Of a stretch of 64,000 bases of DNA, positions 1-9,218 are shown in pieces. Position numbers and translations under genes: made by a program. The stretch lies in the NCBI RefSeq assembly GCF_014192335.1, contig NZ_JACHXU010000012.1, positions 1 through 64,000 of the forward strand, read 5' to 3'. Within the stretch, counting starts at the first letter, position 1. Every line of letters begins with the position of its first letter. The notes below the pieces were generated by a model, which was not told the DNA's origin, made no database searches, and was given only the letters and a program-made list of their open reading frames with translations. The DNA comes from Aporhodopirellula rubra (GTDB lineage: Bacteria > Planctomycetota > Planctomycetia > Pirellulales > Pirellulaceae).

Positions 1-666
1 CGCCAGTACGAGCAACGCGGTTGGCCGGTGTTGAGCGTTGACACAAAGAAAAAGGAGCTGATTGGCGACTTCGCTCGCTCCGGTCGAGCTTGGACCGATG
101 GGGCTCTCCACGCGTTTGACCATGACTTTGGTTCCTACAGCAGTGACCAGAAGGCAATACCCTACGGTGTCTATGATACGGTCGCCAACGAGGCGTTCGT
201 CTACTTGGCTACTGGAGCAGATACGGGTGAGTTGGCTGCGGACGCAGTTCGTCGTTACTGGTATCGAATGGGACAGTCACGCTACTCTGGGGTCGGGGGG
301 ATTTTAGTACTGGCTGATTGTGGAGGCAGCAACGGATACCGAGTTCCACTGTATCGAGAACGACTTCATCGAGTGGCCCAGTTGCTGGGCATTCCAATCC
401 GAGTCGCTCACCTTCCGCCGTACTGCAGCAAATACAATCCGATTGATCACCGCCTGTTCTGTCATCTGCCACAGGCGATCAGCGGTCGCTTGGTCGAGTC
501 ACTTTCCTGGATGCAGTTGCTGTTCTCCAAAGTCAGCACACGAACCGGACTCCGAGTCATATGCGAATTAGCTCGCAAAACCTATCAAGCCGGCATTAAA
601 GCGGCAGCCGAATTTCGTCAAAACGAACCGACAGAGCGTGATGAAACTCTCGGTCAATTCAACTAA
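1..666 (+). CDS. ISAzo13-family transposase, 5' end outside window
   Basis: The frame is open from base 1, so the start lies upstream of the window. The visible 221 codons are the catalytic C-terminal part of an ISAzo13-type DDE transposase: SVDTKKKELIGDF, then HDFGSY, AIPYGVYD, an ADCGGSNGYR block and NPIDHRLFCHL near the end, in the family's usual order. These enzymes cut and join insertion-sequence ends. Two family positions differ from my memory of the consensus: ADGGGSNG is ADCGGSNG, and the acidic residue of the KIEHRLF block is Asp (PIDHRLF). The element may therefore be decayed or a divergent subgroup. I could not place the right terminal inverted repeat. The next gene begins 136 bases downstream. 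Family assignment is firm; activity is unknown. Confidence 0.85.
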   Translation, partial: RQYEQRGWPVLSVDTKKKELIGDFARSGRAWTDGALHAFDHDFGSYSSDQKAIPYGVYDTVANEAFVYLATGADTGELAADAVRRYWYRMGQSRYSGVGGILVLADCGGSNGYRVPLYRERLHRVAQLLGIPIRVAHLPPYCSKYNPIDHRLFCHLPQAISGRLVESLSWMQLLFSKVSTRTGLRVICELARKTYQAGIKAAAEFRQNEPTERDETLGQFN

Positions 667-802
667 GTTCTACCAGCATGAAATCCCGAAGTTATTTCCG
701 AACAGCTCCATAACATCAAGAAATCAGAAAGATACTCGCCACAATGAACCCAATCGAATAATTTTCTCGCTGGCAACTTCTGCAAAGAGGAGACTTGATA
801 AT

Positions 803-1969
803 TTGAGTGCAACAATAGAACCACGCATACAGCTGTTCGGTGCCGTTTTCAAAGGCGAGCTCGATACGATCCGGCAGTTGTGTCAACAACACCCTGAACT
901 CGCCGAAGAAAGCGTCTCCGAGAAAGGGACGACGATTCTTTCGCTCGCGGTTTCGAGAAAGAAGATAGAAACAATCCGATGTCTGATCGATCTCGGATTC
1001 AACATTAACGCTGTGCGACTTCCAGAGAGATCGACCGCATTGGCGATCGCAATTGGGAACGACCTCGACGAAATCACGAAACTGCTGATCGACTCGGGAA
1101 CTGACCTACAACTGGGTCGGCCGTTGATTGGAGCTCTCAACCAACGCAAGTCACCCGAGCGCCGGATGCGTTATGTGCGTTGGTTGGTGGAAGCTGACGC
1201 AGATATTAATCAATTGCACAATCTTTACGGCGACCCGGCCAAGCGATTCACCGCCCTCGACTGGACGAATGATCCCGCGGTGGCAGACTACCTCAAATCC
1301 AAGGGTGCAAAAACAGCAGCGGAACTTGAGGCAGCGAATTTGCATCCGTCCAATGCGGCAAGCACCCGTTTGCCACCAGAAGACGAAACCATCTCCTACT
1401 TCAACACTCATTTTGGTGCGACACTCGCTCAATCACTTAACGAGATCGAGCCCGGGCTGCCAGCGATTGCAGTTCGTGTCATTCCCGCGGCAGGTAGTCG
1501 TCGGCATGTAACGCTCTACACCACTGGGTTGTCACACCAAGCGATGCCGCCTTTTAAAGGTAAAAATGATTATCGGTATGCGGAATTGTTCATCGAATTA
1601 CCTGGGGATTGGATGTTTGCCAGCGACGATCCTCAATTTGCTTGGCCAGTGAAGTGGATGCGAAAGATCGCTTCCTATCCTCTTCAAAAACCCGTTTCGC
1701 TGGGTGGCCCACTCACGATCATTGCCTGCAAAGATCCGCCGCGGCCCCTCGGACCGAACACCCGATTCACCTCCATCATGCTGCTAGCGGAAAAGCATTT
1801 TCGACGCTCCGACGGGAACACGGTCCAACTCTTCCGAATGGTGCCGCTTTACCAGGAAGAACGAATTCTTGAGATGCGAGATGGTGCCGCCGCCTTGATG
1901 AGAGCATTCGACAGGCAGAGTGTTCCATTCATTGTGGATACCAGTCGATTGAACGTGGCAGTAAACTAA
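803..1969 (+). CDS. Ankyrin-repeat protein with C-terminal suppressor-of-fused (SUFU) domain
   Basis: The N-terminal half holds ankyrin-like repeats (LFGAVFKGELDTIRQL, TTILSLAVSRKKIETIRCLI, STALAIAIGNDLDEITKLLI). The C-terminal 200 residues look like a bacterial SUFU domain (VTLYTTGLSHQAM, YAELFIELPGDW, SLGGPLTIIACKDP, FRMVPLYQEE). Bacterial SUFU domains are often immunity proteins in polymorphic toxin systems, but no toxin gene is visible nearby, so the role is open. I chose the TTG at 803 because AGAGGAGA lies about 10 bases upstream at 787-793. An in-frame ATG at 638 would start inside the transposase gene and add 55 residues without domain character. No signal peptide is seen, so it is probably cytoplasmic. 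Confidence 0.75.
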   Translation: MSATIEPRIQLFGAVFKGELDTIRQLCQQHPELAEESVSEKGTTILSLAVSRKKIETIRCLIDLGFNINAVRLPERSTALAIAIGNDLDEITKLLIDSGTDLQLGRPLIGALNQRKSPERRMRYVRWLVEADADINQLHNLYGDPAKRFTALDWTNDPAVADYLKSKGAKTAAELEAANLHPSNAASTRLPPEDETISYFNTHFGATLAQSLNEIEPGLPAIAVRVIPAAGSRRHVTLYTTGLSHQAMPPFKGKNDYRYAELFIELPGDWMFASDDPQFAWPVKWMRKIASYPLQKPVSLGGPLTIIACKDPPRPLGPNTRFTSIMLLAEKHFRRSDGNTVQLFRMVPLYQEERILEMRDGAAALMRAFDRQSVPFIVDTSRLNVAVN

Positions 1970-2031
1970 TGCGTTTTAGCGGGGTCGCATCAAAGGTGTC
2001 CGGTACCGATTCGCCACCGTACTGCACCGGA

Positions 2032-2047
2032 GAACGCGGTAGCGTTC
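2032..2047. repeat. Small intergenic hairpin
   Basis: GAACGC and GCGTTC flank a GGTA loop in the 245-base space between the ankyrin/SUFU gene and the convergent PII gene. There is no T-tract, so it may be a repeat-type hairpin rather than an intrinsic terminator. Nothing else is recognisable in 1970-2214. Confidence 0.35.
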
Positions 2048-2214
2048 GCTCTCTTGGTTGCCATGGAATGCTTCGAGACTTGCCAATGGGGACGGAGACG
2101 GATTGCAAGATGGATCCGGCAGTGTTCGCTTCGCTCGACGGCCGGCTACTATCTAAAACGCCTTCGGCGTACCCGAGCAAACGCCTGCAACCGGCAATCT
2201 TTCACCTGTCACCC

Positions 2215-2532
2215 TCAAATCGTGATCGCTTCGGCAACTGGGATCGCGAAGATTTTTCCGTCGCCGATCTCACCTTGAGAGCCGGTTTTTGCGGCGGATC
2301 GGATGATGGCGATCGCCTCGTCGAGATCCTCGTCGTCGACGACGAGCTCCAAGATGACCTTCCTGAGCAGGTCGATGCGATACTCGTTGCCTCGGAAGGT
2401 TGCCGTCTGCCCGCGTTGCCGTCCGTACCCCAACGCGTCGCTGACCATCGTTTCGGGATAGCCCGCGTCCTGTAGCGCCGAGCGAACGGTCGACAGTCGG
2501 ATCGGCTGAATGATCGCTTGAATCAGAATCAT
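2215..2532 (-). CDS. glnB: Nitrogen regulatory protein PII (GlnB/GlnK family)
   Basis: A 105-residue PII signalling protein, slightly shorter than the usual 112. PII proteins sense 2-oxoglutarate, ATP/ADP and glutamine state and control glutamine synthetase, AmtB or other targets by direct contact. The T-loop is clear: GRQRG around residues 38-41, RGNEY with Tyr at residue 51 (the classical uridylylation site), and a GEIGDGKIF block at 88-95 for nucleotide contacts. The extreme C-terminus stops just after IPVAEAITI, without the usual RTGE tail. The ATG at 2532 gives the canonical N-terminus; upstream in-frame codons add no family sequence. No amt or glnA gene is adjacent, so its partner cannot be named. 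Confidence 0.85.
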   Translation of the reverse strand: MILIQAIIQPIRLSTVRSALQDAGYPETMVSDALGYGRQRGQTATFRGNEYRIDLLRKVILELVVDDEDLDEAIAIIRSAAKTGSQGEIGDGKIFAIPVAEAITI

Positions 2533-2872
2533 GAGCGTGTGGTGACGAGAGATAAAAAGAGCCTGCCGGTGCGTACGTCCGGTGATTCCAGCACACCCGG
2601 CCCCGCGTTGCAATCCTCGGTGGAAGAATTACCGCCTAACGGCGGACGCAAGTGCAGATGCAATCGAGACGCATCGGCAATGGAGCGGGATTGAACCCTG
2701 GCTTTTGGTTGTTCTCGAAATGGAAGTCTTGCAGACGCTTCAATCTGACACGAGTAATTCAGCAGGCGAATCAGTTAACAGCATGTCAGGACATTGGGCA
2801 CAGTCTCGCCCGGCGTTTGACTCGCGAGATTGCAGCCGTCTTCGTGCACGCACCGTCGCACACAAAAAAAAT

Positions 2873-2900
2873 GCAGCCTCGTTCAGGGGAACGGGGCTGC
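2873..2900. terminator. Bidirectional intrinsic terminator
   Basis: A perfect 12-base-pair stem (GCAGCCTCGTTC / GAACGGGGCTGC with one G-T pair) has a 4-base loop. It is preceded by an A-run at 2863-2871 and followed by a T-run at 2903-2912, so it works in both directions. It sits just past the stop of the Gly/Met-repeat gene on the minus strand. The rest of 2533-2942 shows no gene. Confidence 0.8.
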
Positions 2901-2942
2901 GTTGTTTTTTTTGCGTCGTGATCGCTCTGAATCACGTGCGAC

Positions 2943-3806
2943 TTACGAAGTCGGGTGATCGCTCGATTCCGATTCACTGGCCGACGAAGGCATTTCCTCG
3001 GCTGCGACTCGTTTGGCTTCGGCGACGATCGCCATTGCCGCACGCAGTTCGAGAGGTGAAAAGTAACGGACGTTGCCGGTGTAGCGGCTTTCGACGCGGT
3101 TCTTCTTCGAGAGTTCTTCCCAGCTCAATCCGTCCATCAGGTTCCATGCTGCGGCTTGGGCCGTGTTCTGAGCAACTTGTCCGTTCCCGAGTGCTTGGCA
3201 AACGAGTGCGACAGCCGGATCGCTGGTGACGCGTTCCAGAGGAACGATCGCGTATTTCATGCGTGGGTTGGGATCCGGTTTTCCGTGTTCGAGGCAAACG
3301 GTGTTCAGGGCGACTTTCTGGACACGACCGGCAGGCACGGTGAACATTCCGCCGCCCATACCGCCACCGCCCATGCCTCCCATGCCGCCGCCCATTCCGC
3401 CCATGCCGCCGCCCATACCGCCGCCGCCACCCATGGCTTGACCGCCACCGCCGCCACCCATACCGCCGCCCATGCCTCCCATGCCGCCGCCCATACCACC
3501 CATGCCGCCACCCATACCCATTTGGGCATTAATGGGGACACCGGCGAACGCGGCTGGCATTTGGATTCGGATCGGTTTTTCGGTGAGGTTTTTAACCAGC
3601 AAGTTCGCTTTCGCGGCGTTTTGCGGGATAAAGGTCGCTTCGACCTGACCGGCGTCCATCGCCGCAAACAAACCGGCTTGGTCGAGGTCCTCCCCACCGC
3701 CGGCTACCGCACTGGGAGCCTGAGCGGAGTAGGAAACGGCGACCGCCGCGAGTGCGAACAAAGAAAGGATCGAGAAACGGGTAGGGTGCATTGAAAGGCG
3801 TTTCAC
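2943..3806 (-). CDS. Secreted Gly/Met-repeat protein
   Basis: The 287-residue product begins with a signal peptide: basic start, hydrophobic FSILSLFALAAVAVSYSA, then AQA-like cleavage residues near position 30. A mature N-domain (residues 35-95) leads to a low-complexity block at about 97-155. That block is made of GGMGG, GMGG and GGGMGG units and contains no charged residues. A folded C-terminal part follows, with VPAGRVQKVALNTVCLEHGKP and VALVCQALGNG, then a Ser/Glu tail. Similar Gly/Met-rich exported proteins occur in planctomycetes, but I do not know a function. The repeat DNA (about 3340-3520) is prone to copy-number change. An alternative start is the internal Met at residue 6. Confidence 0.75.
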   Translation of the reverse strand: MKRLSMHPTRFSILSLFALAAVAVSYSAQAPSAVAGGGEDLDQAGLFAAMDAGQVEATFIPQNAAKANLLVKNLTEKPIRIQMPAAFAGVPINAQMGMGGGMGGMGGGMGGMGGGMGGGGGGQAMGGGGGMGGGMGGMGGGMGGMGGGGMGGGMFTVPAGRVQKVALNTVCLEHGKPDPNPRMKYAIVPLERVTSDPAVALVCQALGNGQVAQNTAQAAAWNLMDGLSWEELSKKNRVESRYTGNVRYFSPLELRAAMAIVAEAKRVAAEEMPSSASESESSDHPTS

Positions 3807-4070
3807 AGCGTTGATCCGAGCAGAGAAGGGAGAGAGGTGGATCGAAAAGTCGAGAATTTGAGGCAGAACCCAAGATTCTAATCGAGCGGAGCGGATTTCA
3901 CAAATTTTTCAAAGCGAAAGTGCGATTCTCGGCAGGAACCAACCGCGAGTCTGCGGGGCAGTCGACCGAACCGCCCGGTTCGTCCCCTTGGCAATGTCCG
4001 TTTGTACCGATTGTCCGCATCGAATCGTCCAAAAACCACTCGGCCGGCTGCAATTAGCTACGTCTTGTAG

Positions 4071-4769
4071 CTAAGTCTTGCGTTTGCCACTGATCGGCAC
4101 GGCGAGCGGGCCACCGAACGCGTCGTAGATCACCAAGAAGTTCAACAGGCCGGCGATCATCGTGAACCAAGTTCCCATTTCATATCCGCTGCCGCGCCGG
4201 GCGTACCAGGCGGCGACTTCATCGGCTTCGCCTTCGAGAACGGGGCGATGCGGGGGTGCCATGAACCCACGCCACAGCGGCCGATAGCTGTCGAGGGTGC
4301 GTCCGGTCGTGGGGTCCGTGCTGCGCCGCATCCGGTCACCCTGAACGAGCGCGGGCAGGGCTGCGGCGCCGACACCGGCTTGCAAGAAATAATGCCACCG
4401 CCGGTCACCGGGTTGCCACGACGCGTAGACGACGTTCCAACCGCCCAGGGCGAACCCCAGGAACCAGATCGACAGAACACTGACGATGAACAACGTGCCT
4501 TTGGCGTGGCGGCCCTGATAAACGTGGCCGGCACCGGGCAAAATCCATGCGAGAAACGCTGCCAAATAACGGTTCCGGAGGTCAATTTCGATGTCATCGA
4601 CCTCGATAATCGAATCGCCGTTGAGCACCTCCGAGGACAATTTGATTTGACCGGACTTTGGCGGAGAGTCCGATTTCTCGCTCTCATTACTTTTCGAACC
4701 TTCGCCGGATCTCGCCTTGGGGTTGGCGTCCGACTGAGGGGAAGGGGATGTCCGAGAGCGAGAAGCCAT
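4071..4769 (-). CDS. DUF6677-like conserved membrane protein
   Basis: A 232-residue protein with a polar, Ser/Lys/Glu-rich N-terminal stretch of about 60 residues. A first membrane segment follows in the motif RNRYLAAFLAWILPGAGHVYQG. That motif resembles the TM2-type AFLLAWFLGGFGAHRFYLG pattern and is typical of planctomycete DUF6677 proteins. Further hydrophobic segments lie near 95-115, 130-145 and 205-225 (WFTMIAGLLNFLVIYDAF). The function of the family is unknown. It is transcribed away from the FtsK-like gene, with a 182-base shared upstream space. The family name is from memory and should be checked by profile search. Confidence 0.7.
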   Translation of the reverse strand: MASRSRTSPSPQSDANPKARSGEGSKSNESEKSDSPPKSGQIKLSSEVLNGDSIIEVDDIEIDLRNRYLAAFLAWILPGAGHVYQGRHAKGTLFIVSVLSIWFLGFALGGWNVVYASWQPGDRRWHYFLQAGVGAAALPALVQGDRMRRSTDPTTGRTLDSYRPLWRGFMAPPHRPVLEGEADEVAAWYARRGSGYEMGTWFTMIAGLLNFLVIYDAFGGPLAVPISGKRKT

Positions 4770-4951
4770 AGTCGTCTGAGTGTCGAGGATGTCGGCGTGC
4801 GAATCGCGGCGTTGCGATTGAGCACGAAACCGGAGGTCCGTTCCACCTTGCGTGGATGTACCGGTTCTGTGCGTGGCCTATTGTGCGAAATATTCGCTCC
4901 CGGCGATAGCCAAGCCACCCGGGCGATTCAGTTCGGCTAGAATCGTCAGAT

Positions 4952-7900
4952 ATGAAAGACTCATCTGTTGCCCCCGTTTTTCTTTTTGATCCCGCACGAC
5001 AGCGGCGATTAATCGATGGTTTAGTAGGTCGGGTTGCTGCGTCACGTAGCGATCACGAAAGATTGCTGTTGGCACAGTCGGCCCAGCACCAGGACCTGGA
5101 ACGCAAACTCGCCGAACAACTCGCCGAGGTGCGTCAAAATTGCCAGCAAGACCGAAACAGCACGCTGAGGCAATGGGACGACGCCCAAGAACAGGCGATC
5201 GCCGCCTACGAATCGGCCACCATCCAAACCCGCGATCAGCTGCGGCGGATCCGTATAAAATATCGCAAGGCGTCAGCGGAACAAACCGAGGTCATCGAGG
5301 GCAAAGTTGAAAAACGCCTGATCGCGATTGAGCACCAGTACAACCAACGAAAAGACCAACCGAAGAAACAGCAGGCCGCACAGAGCCAACAACTCGACGA
5401 AGCGTTGGCGGCCGGAAACGAAGACCTGCAGTGGGCCCGCGACTTGACGATGCGGCGCATCGACCAACTGCTCGACGTGTCGCTGCCCAAAGACCCGCAC
5501 ATCGAGTTCCAAGAGTCCGAACCGACGACCGTTCGTGACGCGATCGAACTGATCACCCGTCAAAATCGACGCGTCAAAGCCGTCACGGTGGACATGCAGA
5601 AAGGGTTTGCGTCCAAAGTCGTTGACTCGTTCTATTTGCCTGCAGGCGTGGCTGTCTTTATCGCGATCGGCGGGATCGTGATGTTGACGATGAAACCACA
5701 ACCGTTGATTTGGTGGCTGATCGGGTTGGTGGCCGTCGCCGGTGTGCTCGGGTTCACGATCTATGCGATCTTGCTGTTCCCGCTCCGCAAAATGACTCGC
5801 AAACTGCATCCGCTCTCCGAACGCATTCGACACTCAGCGGAAACGTCGGCCCAGCAAGGAAAAACCATTTCGAAAAGGCTCGCCGAAGAGGCCGCCAAAG
5901 AATTGCTGGACCGTCGCAAAGCCCACATCGCCGAAGCCGAACGTTGGAAACGTGACCAGCTCGCCGACATGCAAAAGAAGCTCGACAAGGCACAGGCCGA
6001 AGAGCAAGCGAAACTCGAGGCTCAACTCGAACGCATCGACGCTCAATTTCGAAGTGGTTTCGCGACGTTACAAAAGACCATGCGAGAGCGAGCCGACACG
6101 CTCGCGTCAAACATCTCTCAAACACTGACTCAAACCGGTGAAGCGGCCGGGCAGACTCGCCAGAAAACGCTGCAAAACCACCAACAAACTCTCGAATCGC
6201 TCGCCACACGGCTCGAGTCCGGGCTGCGACGTGGGATGAGCCGGATACTTGCCGCGACCGACTTGGTTCATTACCGATTCCCTCCGTGGCAACAAATCCT
6301 GACTTCGCCGCCGGAGCCGCACGAGTCGATCGACTTCCTGCCGCTCGGTCAAATCCGTTTGGGCAATCGGCTAAAGACCAAATTTGACGAAGCGCTCGGG
6401 TACGCCCACAGCAGCGACGCGCCGGCCGAAGCGGACATTCTTTCGAAAATCGACATCCCCGACACCATGCCGCTGGCGATCCACCGCCGACGGCACTCGG
6501 GCGTGTTGATCGAAACGCCCTCAGAGAAACTCGACGAAGCGATCGACATCGCTCACCAAATTTTATGGCGATTGCTCAGCAGCGCGATGCCGGGACGCGC
6601 CCGCGTGACGTTGATCGACGCCAACAGCCGAGGCCAGCACTTTGCCAGCTTCATGGCACTCGCGGATCACGACCCGTTGTTGATCCATCACCGCGTTTGG
6701 ACGACCAGTGACAAGATCACCCAACGTCTCGCAGAACTGACGCAGCATGTCGAGAACGTCGTGCAGGCGAGTTTGCGTGACCGGTTCGAAAGGATCGAGG
6801 ATTACAACGAAGTCGCCGGGTCACTCGCCGAGCCCTATCACGCGATCGCCGCGGTCGGGTTCCCCGATGGACTCTCACGAGAATCGTACATGCACTTGCG
6901 ATCGCTGATTCAAAGCGGTGCGAGGTGTGGCGTGTTCGTGATCCTGGTGATCGAAAACGATAAAGCGTGGCCGCCCGACATGCCGTCACTGCGCAGCGAA
7001 AAGCTGCTGCGGATCGGTTACCGCGAAGCCGTTGCCCCGACCGTTGCCGAGAAACCCAAGAGCAACTCCAGCGACAAAGACGGCAAACCGGCTTCGGATG
7101 AGATCCACGAGCCGGGCTCCGCCGCCCACTGGGTTTGCGAGTCCGATGGGCTCGGCGATCTTGAATTCTGGCCCGCGCCGCCGCCACCGTCCGAGGTACG
7201 TGATCCACTGATCCGCCGAATCGGAAAGGCTTCTTTGGAAGCCGCTCGCGTCGTCGTGGAGCTGGAGAGCCTGTTGCCCGAGGGGCGAGTCCCAACGCCT
7301 GAGGAAACCGCCAGCACGGACAACGGAATCGCGATCACGATCGGCAGCCAGGGTGCCGGACGCACCCGAAATCTGTTGCTCGGCGAAGGCGTCCGACAAC
7401 ATGTTTTAATTGCAGGTAAGACGGGTTCGGGAAAGAGCACGTTGCTGCACAGCATCATCACCGCGGGCGCCGCCCAGTACACTCCCGACCAACTGCAGTA
7501 CTACCTGCTCGACTTCAAGAAGGGCGTCGAGTTCAAAGTGTACGCCGACACTGCGCTGCCGCACGCTCGTGTGATCGGAATCGAAAGCGAACGCGAATTT
7601 GGACGGAGCGTGCTGCAACGCCTTGATGCGGAACTGACATCGCGTGGTGAAGCGTTCCGCGATGCGAGCGTGCAGGAAGTGGCAGAATTTCGCGAGAAGC
7701 GGCCCGACGTGTTGATGCCACGAATCATTCTCGTGATCGACGAATTTCAAGAATTGTTCACCCGTGACGATTCGCTCGCAGCCGACTGCACGGCGCTGCT
7801 CGACCGGTTGGTTCGCCAGGGTCGGTCGTTTGGTATCCATGTCATTTTGAGTAGCCAGTCGCTCGCCGGAGCGAACAGTTTGCCGCGTGCGACACTGGGA

Positions 7901-9148
7901 CAAATGGCAGTGCGTGTGGCGATGCAGTGCAGCGAATCGGACGCCGCGATGATTCTCGCCGACGATAACACGGCGGCCCGTTTGCTGACGCGTCCCGGCG
8001 AAGCGATTTATAACGACGCCAGCGGCCTGCTCGAAGGCAACCATCCCTTCCAGGTCGCGTGGTTGGGGCCGAAGGAACACGGGGCGATGTTGACCGAGAT
8101 CGCCGAACGTGACGCGGCGTTCAACTCGACGCTCGAACCGGCGATTGTGTTTGAGGGGAACCGACCGAGCCGATTTACTGCGAAACTCGCGACCGCGGCA
8201 ATCCAAACGGCCGCGTCATCGGACCGCGTGGTCGGTCTGCTCGGCGAAGCGGTCGAACTCGGGCCTCCCACCACGCTGCGTTTTCAGTCCGACACGGGCC
8301 GCAACGCGTTATTGGTCGCGCCGCCCAAAATGCGAGTTGGAATTGTGGGAACGTTCGTCGCCTCGGCGATCAAACACACCCCCGACCTTTCGATCGTTTT
8401 GCTCGACGGTTCACGTGCCGATGACGGCGAGTCGACTGCCGATTGGATTCGCCAATCAGGAATCGAATCCCAAATCGTCCGCACCCGTGACGCCGAAGCG
8501 AAGGTGATCGAACTGTCAAACCTCGTCGCCGCTCGCGTGGCAAAAGAAACCGGCCGCGAGGTCGAGGTGACACCGACACAACCCGATGAACACCGGAAAT
8601 TCACCGGAACGTTTTCATTAGACAACCCAACGGGTGCTTCCGCCGACGGAGCGACATCGGACGGCAACATTCCCGACAGTGCCTCAGCGGACAGCGCTGT
8701 CGCCGAGCAACCAGAACCTGCACCGGAGCCGATTACCGATGACGGCCGGCCGATGTTGGTGATCGTCGATGCCCTCGACCGACTGCGAGATTTACGACAA
8801 AGTGAGCAGCTCGATTTTTCGCTCGACGCGGCCTACAAACAGAGCGGCAGCAAAGCGTTCCAGTCGGTGCTACGTGACGGACCGTCGGTCGGTGTCTTCG
8901 TAGTGGTCACACTCCCTTCGGCAGAGATTCTCTCGAGGTGGTTGCCTCGCCAGAGCCAGCACGATTTGGAACTGCGGCTGATCGGACCGATCAACGCGGC
9001 CGACTCGTCGCTGCTGATCGACTCGCCCGCTGCGTCTGAGCTATCCCCCGCCACCATGATCCTTTACGACGACGCCGATGGCCGCACCACGAAGTTCCGC
9101 ATATGTGACCCGCCACTCCGCGAAGAAGTGGAGTTGCTACTCGGCTGA
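4952..9148 (+). CDS. FtsK/EssC-type ATPase with coiled coils and two membrane segments
   Basis: The order is: long N-terminal coiled coil (about 30-165), two membrane segments (about 230-277), second coiled coil (about 290-430), a spacer, then an FtsK/SpoIIIE motor. The motor has Walker A GKTGSGKST at 822-830 and Walker B IILVIDE at 925-931. QGRSFGIHVILSSQSLAG follows, as in FtsK and type VII secretion EccC/EssC ATPases. A second module from about residue 1090 looks degenerate: LLVAPPKMRVGIVG stands where a Walker A would be and LVIVDALDRL where Walker B would be. There is no recognisable FtsK gamma DNA-reading domain. It could pump DNA or protein; no ESX/WXG100 gene is nearby, so the role is open. 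Confidence 0.85.
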   Translation: MKDSSVAPVFLFDPARQRRLIDGLVGRVAASRSDHERLLLAQSAQHQDLERKLAEQLAEVRQNCQQDRNSTLRQWDDAQEQAIAAYESATIQTRDQLRRIRIKYRKASAEQTEVIEGKVEKRLIAIEHQYNQRKDQPKKQQAAQSQQLDEALAAGNEDLQWARDLTMRRIDQLLDVSLPKDPHIEFQESEPTTVRDAIELITRQNRRVKAVTVDMQKGFASKVVDSFYLPAGVAVFIAIGGIVMLTMKPQPLIWWLIGLVAVAGVLGFTIYAILLFPLRKMTRKLHPLSERIRHSAETSAQQGKTISKRLAEEAAKELLDRRKAHIAEAERWKRDQLADMQKKLDKAQAEEQAKLEAQLERIDAQFRSGFATLQKTMRERADTLASNISQTLTQTGEAAGQTRQKTLQNHQQTLESLATRLESGLRRGMSRILAATDLVHYRFPPWQQILTSPPEPHESIDFLPLGQIRLGNRLKTKFDEALGYAHSSDAPAEADILSKIDIPDTMPLAIHRRRHSGVLIETPSEKLDEAIDIAHQILWRLLSSAMPGRARVTLIDANSRGQHFASFMALADHDPLLIHHRVWTTSDKITQRLAELTQHVENVVQASLRDRFERIEDYNEVAGSLAEPYHAIAAVGFPDGLSRESYMHLRSLIQSGARCGVFVILVIENDKAWPPDMPSLRSEKLLRIGYREAVAPTVAEKPKSNSSDKDGKPASDEIHEPGSAAHWVCESDGLGDLEFWPAPPPPSEVRDPLIRRIGKASLEAARVVVELESLLPEGRVPTPEETASTDNGIAITIGSQGAGRTRNLLLGEGVRQHVLIAGKTGSGKSTLLHSIITAGAAQYTPDQLQYYLLDFKKGVEFKVYADTALPHARVIGIESEREFGRSVLQRLDAELTSRGEAFRDASVQEVAEFREKRPDVLMPRIILVIDEFQELFTRDDSLAADCTALLDRLVRQGRSFGIHVILSSQSLAGANSLPRATLGQMAVRVAMQCSESDAAMILADDNTAARLLTRPGEAIYNDASGLLEGNHPFQVAWLGPKEHGAMLTEIAERDAAFNSTLEPAIVFEGNRPSRFTAKLATAAIQTAASSDRVVGLLGEAVELGPPTTLRFQSDTGRNALLVAPPKMRVGIVGTFVASAIKHTPDLSIVLLDGSRADDGESTADWIRQSGIESQIVRTRDAEAKVIELSNLVAARVAKETGREVEVTPTQPDEHRKFTGTFSLDNPTGASADGATSDGNIPDSASADSAVAEQPEPAPEPITDDGRPMLVIVDALDRLRDLRQSEQLDFSLDAAYKQSGSKAFQSVLRDGPSVGVFVVVTLPSAEILSRWLPRQSQHDLELRLIGPINAADSSLLIDSPAASELSPATMILYDDADGRTTKFRICDPPLREEVELLLG

Positions 9149-9218
9149 TTCGCCTCGCCGGGTATTTCCCCGGGACGCAACGAATCGCCACCGTACGTTG
9201 ATAACGTTCGGCCCCGCC

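Noticed and set aside
1969-2475. Plus-strand open frame opposite the PII gene
   Set aside because: It is antisense to a well-conserved gene and has no family motifs.
2652-2720. tRNA-like string GGGATTGAACCC near 2687-2698
   Set aside because: The surrounding bases do not form a T-stem, anticodon arm or acceptor stem on either strand.
3156-3794. Plus-strand open frame opposite the Gly/Met-repeat gene, rich in Ala/His/Thr
   Set aside because: It is the shadow of the GGM repeat coding on the minus strand; the signal peptide and folded parts support only the minus-strand reading.
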